NCBI GenBank assembly: GCA_036001225.1
Contig: DASYUM010000077.1
Coordinates: 1 to 35,550, forward strand
DNA from: DASYUM01 sp036001225
GTDB taxonomy: Bacteria > Methylomirabilota > Methylomirabilia > Rokubacteriales > DASRDR01
Length of the DNA stretch: 35,550 nucleotides
Direction: 5' to 3'
The notes under the pieces: generated by a model
Databases searched by the model: none
Told to the model about the DNA's origin: nothing
Seen by the model: the letters and a program-made list of their open reading frames with translations, nothing else
Translations under genes and position numbers: made by a program
In this document: piece after piece, positions 1 through 8,682 of the stretch
Layout: each line of letters starts with the position of its first letter
Numbering within the stretch: position 1 is the stretch's first letter

Positions 1-429
1 TCCGAGGCGATCGCCGCGATGTGGAAGGACGTCGGGCTCAACGTGGTCGTCGAGGTGATGGAGTACTCGATCCGGGCCCAGAAGAACCGAGAGAAGACCT
101 TCAAGGGCCTCTGGTGGTCGGATCCCACCTCGACCCTCCGCGACCCCGACGGCATGATGTGGCGGCTCCTCGGGCCCGGCGGGCCCCAGGACTACTGGCG
201 GCACCCGGAGTTCGATGAGCTCGGGAACGCGGCACGGTTCTCGCTGGACGAGAAGTTCCGTGGTGAAGCGTACCGCAAGATGACGAAGATCTTCTTCGAG
301 CATCACCCCTGGATCATCGTGATCCAGCCGTACGAGGACTACGGGCTCCAGAAGTACGTGGAGTTCACGCCGAATCCGAACCAGCAGCTCGAGGTGCGCC
401 GCTTCAACTTCCGTCTGCGGCGCGCGTAG
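1..429 (+). CDS. ABC transporter substrate-binding protein, oligopeptide/dipeptide type (SBP_bac_5), C-terminal part
   Basis: The open frame runs in from the left edge, so the gene is 5' truncated and only its last 142 codons are visible; the ATG at 19 is internal. The text WSDPTSTLRDPDG, the repeated aromatic residues and the ending (FFEHHPWIIVIQPYEDYGLQ, then a basic tail) resemble the C-terminal lobe of DppA/OppA-type periplasmic binding proteins, which are usually 500-550 residues. Two DppB/DppC-type permeases follow in the same direction, which supports the call. The role would be capture of a peptide, or another bulky ligand such as an opine or glycoside, and delivery to those permeases. 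The ligand cannot be read from this fragment. The family call is fairly secure; specificity is unknown. Confidence 0.8.
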   Translation, partial: SEAIAAMWKDVGLNVVVEVMEYSIRAQKNREKTFKGLWWSDPTSTLRDPDGMMWRLLGPGGPQDYWRHPEFDELGNAARFSLDEKFRGEAYRKMTKIFFEHHPWIIVIQPYEDYGLQKYVEFTPNPNQQLEVRRFNFRLRRA

Positions 430-444
430 CGCCGATGACCCCGC

Positions 445-468
445 CGGGCCCGGATCACCCGGGGCCCG
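445..468 (+). terminator. GC-rich hairpin after the binding-protein gene
   Basis: CGGGCCCGG and CCGGGGCCCG can pair around the loop ATCAC with one bulged base, 15 nt after the stop codon. No T-run follows, so an intrinsic terminator is only possible. It could also be a processing or stabilising hairpin that lowers permease expression relative to the binding protein, a common arrangement in ABC operons. Confidence 0.35.
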
Positions 469-540
469 TGCAGGGTGGTCTGATCAGGATGCGGATTCGA
501 GTGCCACGAACGATTGCCACGCCGTGCGGGCATTCGGAGC

Positions 541-617
541 GCTTCGAGCGCGGCCTTCGCCCGCGCAACCTCCGGGGGGGATTCTCAAAGGGGGGCAGAG
601 CCCCCCTTTGAAGTAAG
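541..617 (-). repeat. Intergenic palindromic module, copy 1 (start-codon side)
   Basis: The module contains a GCGCGG/CCGCGC hairpin (548-566, TTCG-containing loop), a G-run, and a perfect 10 bp stem CAAAGGGGGG/CCCCCCTTTG with the 5 nt loop CAGAG (586-610). The second stem ends 7 nt before the ATG of the permease gene. Read on the minus strand, the order of parts matches the copies that follow stop codons near 13648 and 25156. The sequence of the proximal stem has diverged while its structure is kept. Confidence 0.55.
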
Positions 618-1550
618 ATGCGCGGCCTCGGCGGCTTCCTCGGCTACCGGCTCTTTCGCACCCTCATCGCGCTCTGGCTGGTCTCGACCGTCGTCTTCGT
701 GGTGATGCGGCTGTCGGGCGATCCGGTGCCGCTCCTCCTCCCGCCCGACGCGCCGATCGCGGAGATGAACCGCGTCCGCCGCGACCTCGGGCTCGACCGG
801 CCGCTGGCCGTGCAGTACGGGGTGTTCCTGGTCGCAGTCGCCCGGGGCGACTTCGGGCGCTCGATCCACTTCCGTCAGCCGGCCATGGAAGTGGCGCTGT
901 CCTATCTCCCGGCGACCTTCGAGCTGGGCCTGGCCGCGTTCGTGATCGCCGTCGTCGTCGCGTTTCCGGTCGGCGTCCTCTCCGCCATCCGCCGGAATTC
1001 GGTGCTCGACCACGCCGCCATGGGGCTGGCCCTCATCGGCCAATCCGCCCCCACCTTCTTCATCGGCATCCTCTTCATCCTGGTCCTCTCGCTCAGGCTC
1101 GACCTGTTCCCGACCTCGGGACGGGGCGACTGGCACCACCTGGTCCTGCCGGCCCTGACGCTGGGCGCGTTCGCCATGGCGTCGATCGCCCGCATCACGC
1201 GCTCGGCCGTCCTCGAGGTCCAGCGAGCCGACTACATCCGGACGGCGCGCGCGAAGGGGGTCGGCGAGTTCCTGGTGGTCGCCAAGCACACCCTGAAGAA
1301 CGCGGCGTTGCCGATCCTGACCATCACCGGGCTCCAGTTCGGGACGCTGCTGGGAGGCGCCGTGGTCACGGAGACGGTCTTCGCGTGGCCGGGAATGGGT
1401 CGGCTGGCGATCCAGTCCATCTACAACCGGGACTACCCGGTGGTCCAGTCCACGGTCTTCCTCGCCGCGGTGCTCTTCATCGCGATCAACTTCGTCCTCG
1501 ACCTGCTCTACGGCGTGCTCGATCCGCGAGCGCGGGAGGCCTCCGCGTGA
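618..1550 (+). CDS. ABC transporter permease, DppB/OppB type
   Basis: This 310-residue inner-membrane permease would form the translocation pore with the DppC-type protein that follows. It starts with a hydrophobic helix (FLGYRLFRTLIALWLVSTVV), then GDPVPLLLPPDAP and the RRDLGLDRPLAVQYG segment typical of DppB-type proteins. The coupling (EAA) loop, about residues 205-232, contains ARAKGVGE and the pattern HTLKNAALPILT. It ends with the usual VLDPRAR tail. Length is normal for the family. The start ATG at 618 lies just after a perfect hairpin and has only a weak GAAG ribosome site. The binding protein lies upstream and the DppC partner 54 nt downstream. No ATPase of this system is in the window. 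Confidence 0.92.
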   Translation: MRGLGGFLGYRLFRTLIALWLVSTVVFVVMRLSGDPVPLLLPPDAPIAEMNRVRRDLGLDRPLAVQYGVFLVAVARGDFGRSIHFRQPAMEVALSYLPATFELGLAAFVIAVVVAFPVGVLSAIRRNSVLDHAAMGLALIGQSAPTFFIGILFILVLSLRLDLFPTSGRGDWHHLVLPALTLGAFAMASIARITRSAVLEVQRADYIRTARAKGVGEFLVVAKHTLKNAALPILTITGLQFGTLLGGAVVTETVFAWPGMGRLAIQSIYNRDYPVVQSTVFLAAVLFIAINFVLDLLYGVLDPRAREASA

Positions 1551-1604
1551 GGCGGCCCGGGCCCCGGCGCGGAATCGCGGCGCCGCCTCCGGCCGGGTGA
1601 GGCC

Positions 1605-2510
1605 GTGAGCCAGCCGGCCGTCATCTCGGAAGCGGTGGTGAGCGCGCCGGAGATCCCCGTGCCGGCGGGCGGCCGCCGCCGGCGGGTGCCGTGGCACGTC
1701 TGGGCCGCCGCGATGTTCGTGGCCGGGCTGGTCGTCGTCGCCGTGGCCGCGCCCTACCTGGCGCCGCACAACCCCGAGCGCGGCTCGCTCCGGGCGCGGC
1801 TCGCCGCGCCGACGCTGGAGGCCGCCGATGGCAAGGTCCATCCCCTCGGCACCGACCACCTCGGGCGGGACGTTCTATCCCGCATCATCTTCGGGACCCG
1901 CGTGTCGCTCACCATCGGCTTCGCGGCGGTGGCGGTCGGGGGGCTGGTCGGGGGCGTTCTCGGGCTGGTGGCGGGCTTCCGGGGGGGGTGGCTCGACGAG
2001 GCGATCATGACGGTGGCCGATGCCCAGCTCGCGTTCCCGTTCATCTTGCTGGCGATCGGGATCATCGCGGTCCTCGGGCCCTCGTTCCCGAATCTCGTCG
2101 TCGTCGTCGGGCTGTCCGGGTGGGTCACGTACGCCCGAGTGCTCCGCGCCCAGGTGCTCTCCCTCCGGCGGCGCGAGTTCGTGGACGCGATCCGGGGGCT
2201 CGGCGGTGCGCTTCCGCGGATCGTCCTCCGGCATATCCTGCCCAACGTCGCGTCCACCCTCATGGTCATCGCCACCCTCGAGCTGGCCCGGGCCATCGTC
2301 CTGGAGGCGACGCTCTCCTTCCTGGGGCTCGGGATCCAGCCGCCGACGCCCTCGTGGGGCGGCATGATCCACGAGGGGCGCGAGTACCTGGACACCGCAT
2401 GGTGGATCTCGGTGTGCCCGGGGCTCGTGCTCATGCTGACCTCGCTGGTGGTCAGCCGCACGGGCGATTGGCTGCGGGACGTCCTCGACCCGACCTTGCG
2501 CGGGGCGTAG
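1605..2510 (+). CDS. ABC transporter permease, DppC/OppC type
   Basis: This 301-residue permease is the partner of the DppB-type protein. It starts at a GTG preceded by GGTGAGG. The first membrane helix is at about residues 30-52, followed by APYLAPHNPERG and the family signature HPLGTDHLGRDVLSRIIFGTR. The coupling loop has IRGLGGALPRIVLRHILPN, then EATLSFLGLGIQPPTPSWG, both diagnostic of the DppC family, and the protein ends with GDWLRDVLDPTLRG. The order binding protein, DppB, DppC is the normal family order. The DppD/DppF ATPases that usually follow are missing: the next gene belongs to another transporter family. ATPases may be upstream of the window or elsewhere. Confidence 0.92.
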   Translation: MSQPAVISEAVVSAPEIPVPAGGRRRRVPWHVWAAAMFVAGLVVVAVAAPYLAPHNPERGSLRARLAAPTLEAADGKVHPLGTDHLGRDVLSRIIFGTRVSLTIGFAAVAVGGLVGGVLGLVAGFRGGWLDEAIMTVADAQLAFPFILLAIGIIAVLGPSFPNLVVVVGLSGWVTYARVLRAQVLSLRRREFVDAIRGLGGALPRIVLRHILPNVASTLMVIATLELARAIVLEATLSFLGLGIQPPTPSWGGMIHEGREYLDTAWWISVCPGLVLMLTSLVVSRTGDWLRDVLDPTLRGA

Positions 2511-2526
2511 CAGCGCCGACGGCGGG

Positions 2527-2532
2527 TTGACA
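2527..2532 (+). promoter_or_regulatory. Possible -35 element (TTGACA) before the PotD-like gene
   Basis: A perfect TTGACA lies 44 nt before the preferred ATG at 2576, in the only gap between the two transporter sets. Seventeen bases further on the -10 position reads TACCGA, a poor match. The evidence is one good hexamer in the right place. If it is real, the transcript would begin near 2560 and exclude the ATG at 2546. Confidence 0.3.
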
Positions 2533-2575
2533 CTCGCGGAGCCTCATGTTACCGACTGGCACGGGAGGTCTCGCC

Positions 2576-3646
2576 ATGACAGAGAGTCTGATGGACCGCC
2601 GCGGGTTTCTGCTGGGGACGAGCGGGGTACTGGCCGGGGCATCCCTCGCCCGGCTCCGGCCGGCCGAGGCCCAGGCCAGGCCGAAGCAGCTCACGATGAG
2701 CAACTGGGGCGGGGAGTACGGGACGTTCGTCAAGGAGAACGTGGACGTCGATTTCACCAAGCGCTACGGGGTGTCCGTGGTGCACGACCCGAGCGCGGAC
2801 AACGCGGCCCGGATCACCAAGGTGAAGCTGAGCCCGCCCGGGACCTACGACCTCCTCCACCTGGCCGACAGCTTCTTCGCCCGGGCCGTCGACGAGGGGA
2901 TCCTGGAGCCGCTGAACTATCGCTCGCCGAACTTCACCAACGTGCCCGACGTGGATCCGGCCGCCCTGACGCCCTACTGGCCGCGCGCGACCTTCAACGG
3001 GATGGGCATCGCCTACAACCCCCATATGGTGAAGGAGCCGCCGGTCTCCTGGGCCGACCTCTGGAAGCCGGAGTACAAGGGGAAGATCGTGGTGCCGGGC
3101 GTGAACCACTCGTTCGGGCTCTACGTGATCTTCTTCGGGGCGCTGGCCGCCGGCAAGGACTGGAAGGACGTCGACACCGGGTTCGAGATGCTCAAGCGCC
3201 TCTCCGACCTCCGCCCCGTGTGGTCCATGGACACGCCGTCGATCCAGAAGATGTTCCACCGGGAGGAGGTCGCCATCGGGTGGCTGGGCAAGGCCGAGAC
3301 GCTCCACGCCCAGACGTGGGGGGCCAAGACGCAGTTCGCCATCCCGAAGGAAGGCGGCATCTTCGTCCAGTGGGGCTGGGGGATCGTCAAGGGGACCAAG
3401 AACCTGGAGTGGGCCGAGAAGTACGTGAACCTCAGCCTCGATCCCGAGGTTCAGGCACGGTACGCCGCCAAGTGGCGCTACGCCGGCTCGAACGCCAAGT
3501 GGGTCCAGCACGTCGACCCCGACGTCCGCAAGCGCGTCGAGTGGACGGCCGAGGAGACCAAGCGGCTGATCGTGCTCGACCACAGCTGGATCACCAAGCG
3601 GCGCGCCGAGCTCACGGAGCGGTGGAACAAGATCGTGAGCGGCTAG
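2576..3646 (+). CDS. Polyamine-type (PotD/PotF-like) extracellular solute-binding protein, Tat signal
   Basis: The ATG at 2576 is preferred over the in-frame ATG at 2546 because GGGAGG (2563-2568) lies 7 nt before it. The resulting 356-residue protein opens with a twin-arginine export motif, MDRRGFLLGTSG, a hydrophobic stretch and a PAEAQA cleavage-like site. The mature part (LTMSNWGGEYG, then VKLSPPGTYDLLHLADS, then YWPRATFNGMGIAYNP) matches the PotD/PotF/AfuA-type binding proteins for small charged organic ligands. An ATPase and two permeases of the matching class follow. Two amine-oxidase-type flavoproteins end the operon, so an amine or N-substituted amino acid is a reasonable ligand guess. 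Ligand-pocket residues cannot be assigned by eye. Confidence 0.88.
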   Translation: MTESLMDRRGFLLGTSGVLAGASLARLRPAEAQARPKQLTMSNWGGEYGTFVKENVDVDFTKRYGVSVVHDPSADNAARITKVKLSPPGTYDLLHLADSFFARAVDEGILEPLNYRSPNFTNVPDVDPAALTPYWPRATFNGMGIAYNPHMVKEPPVSWADLWKPEYKGKIVVPGVNHSFGLYVIFFGALAAGKDWKDVDTGFEMLKRLSDLRPVWSMDTPSIQKMFHREEVAIGWLGKAETLHAQTWGAKTQFAIPKEGGIFVQWGWGIVKGTKNLEWAEKYVNLSLDPEVQARYAAKWRYAGSNAKWVQHVDPDVRKRVEWTAEETKRLIVLDHSWITKRRAELTERWNKIVSG

Positions 3647-3752
3647 CCGCCCGCTCGACCCGGGGGCCGGGCCGCCACCCGCGGGTGACGAGCTCCGGAA
3701 GCGGCGGAAGCCCGGCGGCAGGCTCCGCGGGCCGGGCCGAGGGCGGGCGGTC

Positions 3753-4823
3753 ATGGCCCGCGTAGCCCTCGACCGCGTCACCAAGCGGTACGGGGACGTG
3801 GTCGCCGTCCGGGACGTCTCGCTCGTCGTCGACGAGGGGACGTTCGTCTCGTTCCTGGGCCCGAGCGGCAGCGGCAAGACCACCCTCCTGCGCCTCATCG
3901 CCGGGTTCCTGTCGCCGGAGGCGGGCGACATCTGGATCGGGGACCGCCGGGTCAACGGGGTGCCGCCGCACCGGCGCAACATCGGAATGGTCTTTCAGCA
4001 CTACGCGCTCTTCCCCCACATGACGGTGCTCGACAACGTCGGGTTCGGCCTGGCCATGCGCGCGGTCGGCCGGATGGAAGCGGCCAGCCGGATTCGTGAG
4101 GCGCTGGCGCTGGTCAAGCTGGAGGGCCTCGAGCACCGCTACCCCCGCGAGCTCTCCGGCGGCCAGCAGCAGCGGGTCGCGCTCGCCCGGTCCATCGTCA
4201 TCAAGCCGGCCCTCCTCCTCCTGGACGAGCCTCTGAGCGCGCTCGACCGGAAGCTCCGAGCCGAGATGCAGCTCGAGCTGCGGCAACTCCAGCAGACGCT
4301 GGGCATCACCGCGCTGTACGTCACCCATGATCAGGAGGAAGCGCTGACGCTGTCCGATCGGATCGCCATCCTGAAGGACGGGGTGGTGGCCCAGGTCGGG
4401 GGCCCCCGCGAGATCTACGAGCAGCCGACCAGCGTGTTCGTGGCGGGATTCATGGGCACGGCCAACGTCTTCGAGGGCACCGTCGAGGCAGAAGGCGGCC
4501 GCCTGCGGGTCCGGTCGGGGCCCTTCGAGTTCGTCGTCCCGGCCGGGGCCGGCGCCGCGCCGGGCTCGGTGATCCGCGTGGCCGTCCGTCCCGAGCGGAT
4601 CCGGCTCCTTCGGGCGGCGCCGCCGGGAATGCCGGCCATCCCGGGAAAGATCGCGAATGCGGTCTATCTCGGCGCGGAGACCCACTACCAGGTGGAGGTG
4701 GCGAGCCGGCATCGCGTGCTGGCGACCCTCCCCAACGCCGGTGACGGCGGGCCGTCGCCCGAGCGGGGCGACACCCTCTACGTGAGTTGGCGGGTCGAGG
4801 ATGTCCTCGTCCTCCGCGGCTGA
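3753..4823 (+). CDS. ABC transporter ATP-binding protein, PotA type
   Basis: This 356-residue cytoplasmic ATPase powers the PotB/PotC-like pore. It has Walker A GPSGSGKTT (residues 36-44), Q-loop VFQHYALFPHMT, ABC signature LSGGQQQRVALARS (from about residue 134), Walker B LLLLDEPLSALD and H-loop YVTHDQEEALTLSDR. Residues from about 270 onward form the TOBE-type C-terminal domain (RVAVRPERIRLL, then NAVYLGAETHYQVE), which places it in the polyamine/spermidine/Fe(III) importer class. Length is normal for PotA. It starts 106 nt after the binding protein, and its last 23 nt overlap the first permease, implying translational coupling. Confidence 0.95.
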   Translation: MARVALDRVTKRYGDVVAVRDVSLVVDEGTFVSFLGPSGSGKTTLLRLIAGFLSPEAGDIWIGDRRVNGVPPHRRNIGMVFQHYALFPHMTVLDNVGFGLAMRAVGRMEAASRIREALALVKLEGLEHRYPRELSGGQQQRVALARSIVIKPALLLLDEPLSALDRKLRAEMQLELRQLQQTLGITALYVTHDQEEALTLSDRIAILKDGVVAQVGGPREIYEQPTSVFVAGFMGTANVFEGTVEAEGGRLRVRSGPFEFVVPAGAGAAPGSVIRVAVRPERIRLLRAAPPGMPAIPGKIANAVYLGAETHYQVEVASRHRVLATLPNAGDGGPSPERGDTLYVSWRVEDVLVLRG

Positions 4824-5700
4824 AGGGGCCGGCCGCCTGAGGCGGGTCCGGCACTGGCTGGGGCCGCCCGTGCTCCAGCCTCCGCTCGCCTTCTACGCCC
4901 TCCTCTTCCTGGCCCCGCTCCTGATCTTCTCGGTCGTGAGCGTCTTCCAGACGTCGCAGACCGGCCTCTTCGATCCCGTCTTCACCCTGCAGCACTACGC
5001 CAAGGCGCTGGGCGACCGCTTCTACCTGCGGAGTCTCTGGAACACGTTCGAGATCAGCCTGGGCGTGACGCTCCTGTGTCTGGCCCTCGGCTACCCGGTC
5101 GCGTACCTGCTGGCCGATCTCCGCCCGCGGCCGCGCAAGCTCTTGATCATCCTCCTTCTCTTCCCGCTCCTCGTCAGCACCATCATCCGGGTCTATGGCT
5201 GGATGGTCATCCTGGGTGGCCGCGGCATCGTCAACAACTTTCTCCTGCGCTGGCGGCTCGTGGACGATGCGCTGCCCCTCATGTTCAACACGGGGACCCT
5301 CTACCTGGGCCTGGTGACCATCCTGCTCCCGTACATGGTCATCAATGTCACCAATGTGCTGGTCGCCATCGATCCGGCCCTGGGGGAGGCGGCCTCGATC
5401 CACGGAGCCGACCGGCGGCGCGTCTTCTGGCGCGTCACGCTGCCTCTGAGTCTCCCCGGCGTTCTGTCGGGATGCCTCCTCGTCTTCACCATCTCCATGA
5501 GCGCCTACGTCATCCCGCTCCTCCTCGGCGGCCACCGGGTCAAGATGCTCGGCAACCTCGTCTTCGAGTCGATCTCGTCGTTCAACTGGCCCTTTGCGGC
5601 CGCGCTGTCGCTGGTCCTGCTGGGGGGGACCCTGCTGGCCTGCCTCGGGTTCCTCACGCTGCTCGGCACCGAGCGGCGACGCGCCCCGCGGAGGGCGTGA
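4801..5700 (+). CDS. ABC transporter permease, PotB type
   Basis: This 299-residue membrane protein has a first helix at LAFYALLFLAPLLIFSVVSVF and about six hydrophobic segments in all. The coupling loop EAASIHGADRRRVFWRVTLPLSLPGV (about residues 197-222) is the EAA motif of the PotB class and contacts the ATPase. The ATG at 4801 overlaps the end of the ATPase gene by 23 nt, and no better start lies downstream. The stop codon shares one base with the next ATG (5700), so the two permeases are probably made in a fixed ratio. Confidence 0.93.
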   Translation: MSSSSAAEGAGRLRRVRHWLGPPVLQPPLAFYALLFLAPLLIFSVVSVFQTSQTGLFDPVFTLQHYAKALGDRFYLRSLWNTFEISLGVTLLCLALGYPVAYLLADLRPRPRKLLIILLLFPLLVSTIIRVYGWMVILGGRGIVNNFLLRWRLVDDALPLMFNTGTLYLGLVTILLPYMVINVTNVLVAIDPALGEAASIHGADRRRVFWRVTLPLSLPGVLSGCLLVFTISMSAYVIPLLLGGHRVKMLGNLVFESISSFNWPFAAALSLVLLGGTLLACLGFLTLLGTERRRAPRRA

Positions 5701-6557
5701 TGGCGGTCCGGCCCGGGCTCGACGTCATGGCCCGCGACGTGGCCGGCGCGGATTGGGAAGCGATTCGCCACCGCTGGTTCCGCCGGGGCCTCGGGCTCCT
5801 CACCGCCGTCGTCTACCTGGGGATCCTGGCTCCGATCCTGGTCGTCGTCCTGGCCTCGGTGAGCCCAACCGAGGTGTTCACCTTCCCGCCGCCGGGGGTC
5901 ACGCTGAAGTGGTACCAGGAATTCTTCCGCGACTCGAACATGCGCGACGGATTCTGGCTGAGCTTCGTGGTGGCCGCTGGGTCCGCCGTCATCTCCCTCG
6001 TCCTGGGGACTGCCGCCGCCCTCGGGCTCACCCGGGAGCGCTTCGCGCTCCGGCACCTGGTGAGCGCCTTCTTCCTCTCCCCCATCATCTTCCCGAGCCT
6101 CATCACGGGGGTCGCCCTCCTCCTCTTCTTCCGGGCCTTGGGCGTGCCGACCCTGCCCGGCCTCATCCTGGGACACGCCATCATCAGCGTGCCCTACGTC
6201 ATCCGGACGGTGGCGGCGAGCCTGGCCGGATTCGACGTCACCATCGAGGAGGCGGCCCGGATCCACGGGGCCAGCCCCCTGCGTGCCTTCGTGCGGGTCA
6301 CCCTGCCCATCATCCAACCCGGCATCATGGCCGGTGCGGTGTTCGCCTTCATCGTGTCGTTCAGCGAGCTGAACGTCTCGCTCTTCCTGTCCGGTCCCGG
6401 CGCGGCCACGCTCCCGATCCACATCTTCAGCCAGATCCAGTTCGGGGCCGGCCAGGTCGTCATCGCGGCCGCCTCCACGCTCCAGATCGTGCTCATCGTG
6501 GGGTTGATGGTCGTGGTCGAGAAGCTCTTCGGGATCTCGGTGGCCCCGCAGTCCTGA
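5700..6557 (+). CDS. ABC transporter permease, PotC type
   Basis: The frame is open far upstream, but the true start is the ATG at 5700 in the TGATG junction with the preceding permease, giving 285 residues. A cytoplasmic N-terminus is followed by GLLTAVVYLGILAPILVVVLASVSP, then the PotC-type segment FPPPGVTLKWYQEFF, and the coupling loop EEAARIHGASPLRAFVRVTLP. It would pair with the PotB-like permease to form the pore. The next gene, a hydrolase, starts 20 nt later, so transport and catabolism are probably co-transcribed. Confidence 0.93.
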   Translation: MAVRPGLDVMARDVAGADWEAIRHRWFRRGLGLLTAVVYLGILAPILVVVLASVSPTEVFTFPPPGVTLKWYQEFFRDSNMRDGFWLSFVVAAGSAVISLVLGTAAALGLTRERFALRHLVSAFFLSPIIFPSLITGVALLLFFRALGVPTLPGLILGHAIISVPYVIRTVAASLAGFDVTIEEAARIHGASPLRAFVRVTLPIIQPGIMAGAVFAFIVSFSELNVSLFLSGPGAATLPIHIFSQIQFGAGQVVIAAASTLQIVLIVGLMVVVEKLFGISVAPQS

Positions 6558-6577
6558 GGGGAGGCAACGGCGAGCCC

Positions 6578-7417
6578 ATGCCGACGATCGTCGAGCGCGA
6601 CGTGAAGATCGAAACCGGAACCAGCCTGCGCATCCGGGAAGCCGCGGGAGCACCCGGTCCCGACGGACGGCTGACCCCGCTCGTCTGCATCCACGGCTTC
6701 AGCCTGTCGGGGCTGATCTACGAGCGCCTGCTGGCCGGGCTCCCGGCCGGCTACCGGGCGATCGCCGTCGACCAGCGCGGCTTCGGGGACTCGGCCAGGC
6801 CGCCGGCCGGATACACGATCCCCGAGTTCGCCGCCGACAACGCCGCCCTGCTGGATGCGCTGGGGATCGACCGGGCGGTCGTCATGGGGCATTCCTACGG
6901 CGGCATGGTGGCCCAGCAGTTCGCGGTGGCCTATCCGGAGCGCCTGCTGGCCCTGGTCCCGGTGGGGACCTGGGCCCACGTGCCGCCGGCCTTCGGTCTC
7001 GGGGAGGACGTCGGCAGCCGCCTCGAGCTCTGGCGGACCCGGGGGAACGTCCCGGAGGCCTTCACGGGCCGGATCGAGCGGTACGTTCTGGCCCGCAACG
7101 TCACCGCCGAGGAGAAGGCCCGCTTCCTGGCGATCGCCATGGGTGCCGGGACCACCGCCCTCATCGAGACGCTGACCGACATCTACACCAGGCCGTGCCT
7201 GACGCTCGACCAGCTGGCGGCGATCCGGGCTCCGACGCTGGTGATGGCCGGCGCCGAGGACACGATCATCACCGTTCCCGCCGCCCGCCGCCTGGCCGAC
7301 GCGATCCCGGGCAGCGAGCTCGTCGTGATCTCCGATTCCGGGCATACGCCGATGTGGGAGCAGCCGCGCGCCTTCGCCGGGGCGCTCTTCGGCTTCCTGG
7401 CCCGGCACGGTCTCTGA
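6578..7417 (+). CDS. Alpha/beta-hydrolase fold enzyme
   Basis: Starting at the ATG at 6578 (GGGGAGG at 6557-6563 upstream), this gives 279 residues. It has the oxyanion HGFSLSG strand-turn, the cap-proximal DQRGFGDSARP motif, nucleophile elbow GHSYGGM with Ser106, a late acid in MAGAEDTIITVP (Asp228) and the histidine in GHTPMWEQP (His256). That is a complete Ser-Asp-His triad of the MhpC/haloperoxidase/epoxide-hydrolase-like group; serine as nucleophile argues for an esterase, lactonase, C-C hydrolase or amidase. It sits between an amine-type transporter and two FAD oxidases, so it probably cleaves an ester, amide or C-C bond of the imported compound or its product. The reaction is not predictable from sequence alone. 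No signal peptide is seen. Confidence 0.9.
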   Translation: MPTIVERDVKIETGTSLRIREAAGAPGPDGRLTPLVCIHGFSLSGLIYERLLAGLPAGYRAIAVDQRGFGDSARPPAGYTIPEFAADNAALLDALGIDRAVVMGHSYGGMVAQQFAVAYPERLLALVPVGTWAHVPPAFGLGEDVGSRLELWRTRGNVPEAFTGRIERYVLARNVTAEEKARFLAIAMGAGTTALIETLTDIYTRPCLTLDQLAAIRAPTLVMAGAEDTIITVPAARRLADAIPGSELVVISDSGHTPMWEQPRAFAGALFGFLARHGL

Positions 7418-7440
7418 CGCCGGGGTCGGGGGGAGCCGCC

Positions 7441-8616
7441 ATGGAACGGGCAGACGCCGTCATCATCGGGGGGGGCGTCATGGGGACGAGCATCGGGCTC
7501 AACCTGATGCGGCGGCGCTTCGGGCGCGTCGTCCTCCTGGAAAAGAACACCATCTGCTCGGGGACGTCCGGCAAGTCGTCGGCCGTGGTGCGGACCCACT
7601 ACACGACGCGGCCCACGGCGATGATGGCCCTGCTGGCCCGGCGCATCTTCGAGAACTTCCGGGAGGCGATCGGCGGCGAGTCCGGCTTCGTGCGGACCGG
7701 GATGCTCGTCATCGGCACGCCGGAGAGCCGGGAGGCTGTCGAGGCCACGGTCCGGATGAATCAGGAGCTCGGGATCGAGACCGGCCTGGTCACGGCGGCG
7801 GAGGCCCGGGCGATCGATCCTCTGCTGACGCCGGCCGACGACGCTCCCATCGCCTACGAGCCGGCCTCGGGATACGCGAGCCCGCACGAGGTGGCGTCGA
7901 GCTACGCCCGGCGGTTCACCGACCTCGGCGGCGTGATCCGCCAGGGCACGCTGGTGACGGGCATCGGGACCGGCGGGGGCCGGGTTCGGTCGGTCCAGAC
8001 CGACCGGGGCGAGATCGCCACCGCGCACGCGGTCATCGCTGCCGGGCCCTGGGCCGACCGGGTCGGCCGTCTGGCCGGGATCGAGCTCCCGGTCATGGCG
8101 AGCCGGCAGCCGATCGTCATCCTCCGGCCGAAATTCGAATACGGGAGCACCCACCCCGTGGTGATCGATCTCGCCGACGAGATCTACAGCCGCCCGGAGA
8201 CGGGCAACCTCATCCTCCTCGGGAATACCCGCCACGGGGACGACCGGCCCGGCGATCCGGACGACTACGAGGACCGGCCGGACCTGGCGACGGCGACGGA
8301 TCTGGTGGAGCGGTTCGCGCGCCTGATGCCAGGGGCGGCCGAAGCCGAGATCAGCGGAGGGTGGTCGGGCATGTACGAGATCAGCCCCGACTGGAACCCG
8401 ATCATGGGGAGCGCCCCCGGCGTGGCCGGGCTGCACTTCTGTGTCGGCTTCTCGGGTCACGGATTCAAGCTCAGTCCCGTGGCCGGGATCCTGATGGCCG
8501 AGCACATCGCCGACGGTCACAGCACCACCCTCGACATCACCCCCTATCGGCTCGAGCGGTTCGCCGAGGGACAGGAGCTCCGGATCGCCTACCGGCGAGC
8601 CGGCGTCGTCGGATAG
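7441..8616 (+). CDS. FAD-dependent oxidoreductase, DAO family (sarcosine oxidase beta / glycine oxidase-like)
   Basis: The frame is open upstream, but the ATG at 7441 is the sensible start: it follows a GGGGGAG site and puts the Rossmann dinucleotide motif VIIGGGVMGTSIG at residues 7-19. The segment LLEKNTICSGTSGKSSAVVRTHY, about 20 residues further on, is the conserved FAD-binding follow-up of the sarcosine-oxidase beta/DAO family. AAGPWADRVGRLAGIELPV and a C-terminal SGHGFKLSPVAGILMAE complete the fold. It is 391 residues, normal for a soluble single-subunit member. The family oxidises secondary or primary amines or amino acids with FAD. No alpha, gamma or delta partner is adjacent, so it is not part of a heterotetramer here. 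Confidence 0.92.
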   Translation: MERADAVIIGGGVMGTSIGLNLMRRRFGRVVLLEKNTICSGTSGKSSAVVRTHYTTRPTAMMALLARRIFENFREAIGGESGFVRTGMLVIGTPESREAVEATVRMNQELGIETGLVTAAEARAIDPLLTPADDAPIAYEPASGYASPHEVASSYARRFTDLGGVIRQGTLVTGIGTGGGRVRSVQTDRGEIATAHAVIAAGPWADRVGRLAGIELPVMASRQPIVILRPKFEYGSTHPVVIDLADEIYSRPETGNLILLGNTRHGDDRPGDPDDYEDRPDLATATDLVERFARLMPGAAEAEISGGWSGMYEISPDWNPIMGSAPGVAGLHFCVGFSGHGFKLSPVAGILMAEHIADGHSTTLDITPYRLERFAEGQELRIAYRRAGVVG

Positions 8617-8682
8617 GCCCGTGACACCGCCAGCTTCGCGCCGCCGCTCGCGCGCCGCGCGGTGAGGGAAAGCGAGGGGTCC

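Noticed and set aside
5076..5699. N-terminal extension of the PotC-like frame and, similarly, of the frames upstream of the hydrolase, livM, mgsB and tctA
   Set aside because: These extensions run through the preceding gene in another frame and read as proline/arginine-rich shadow text; good starts exist at the gene junctions.
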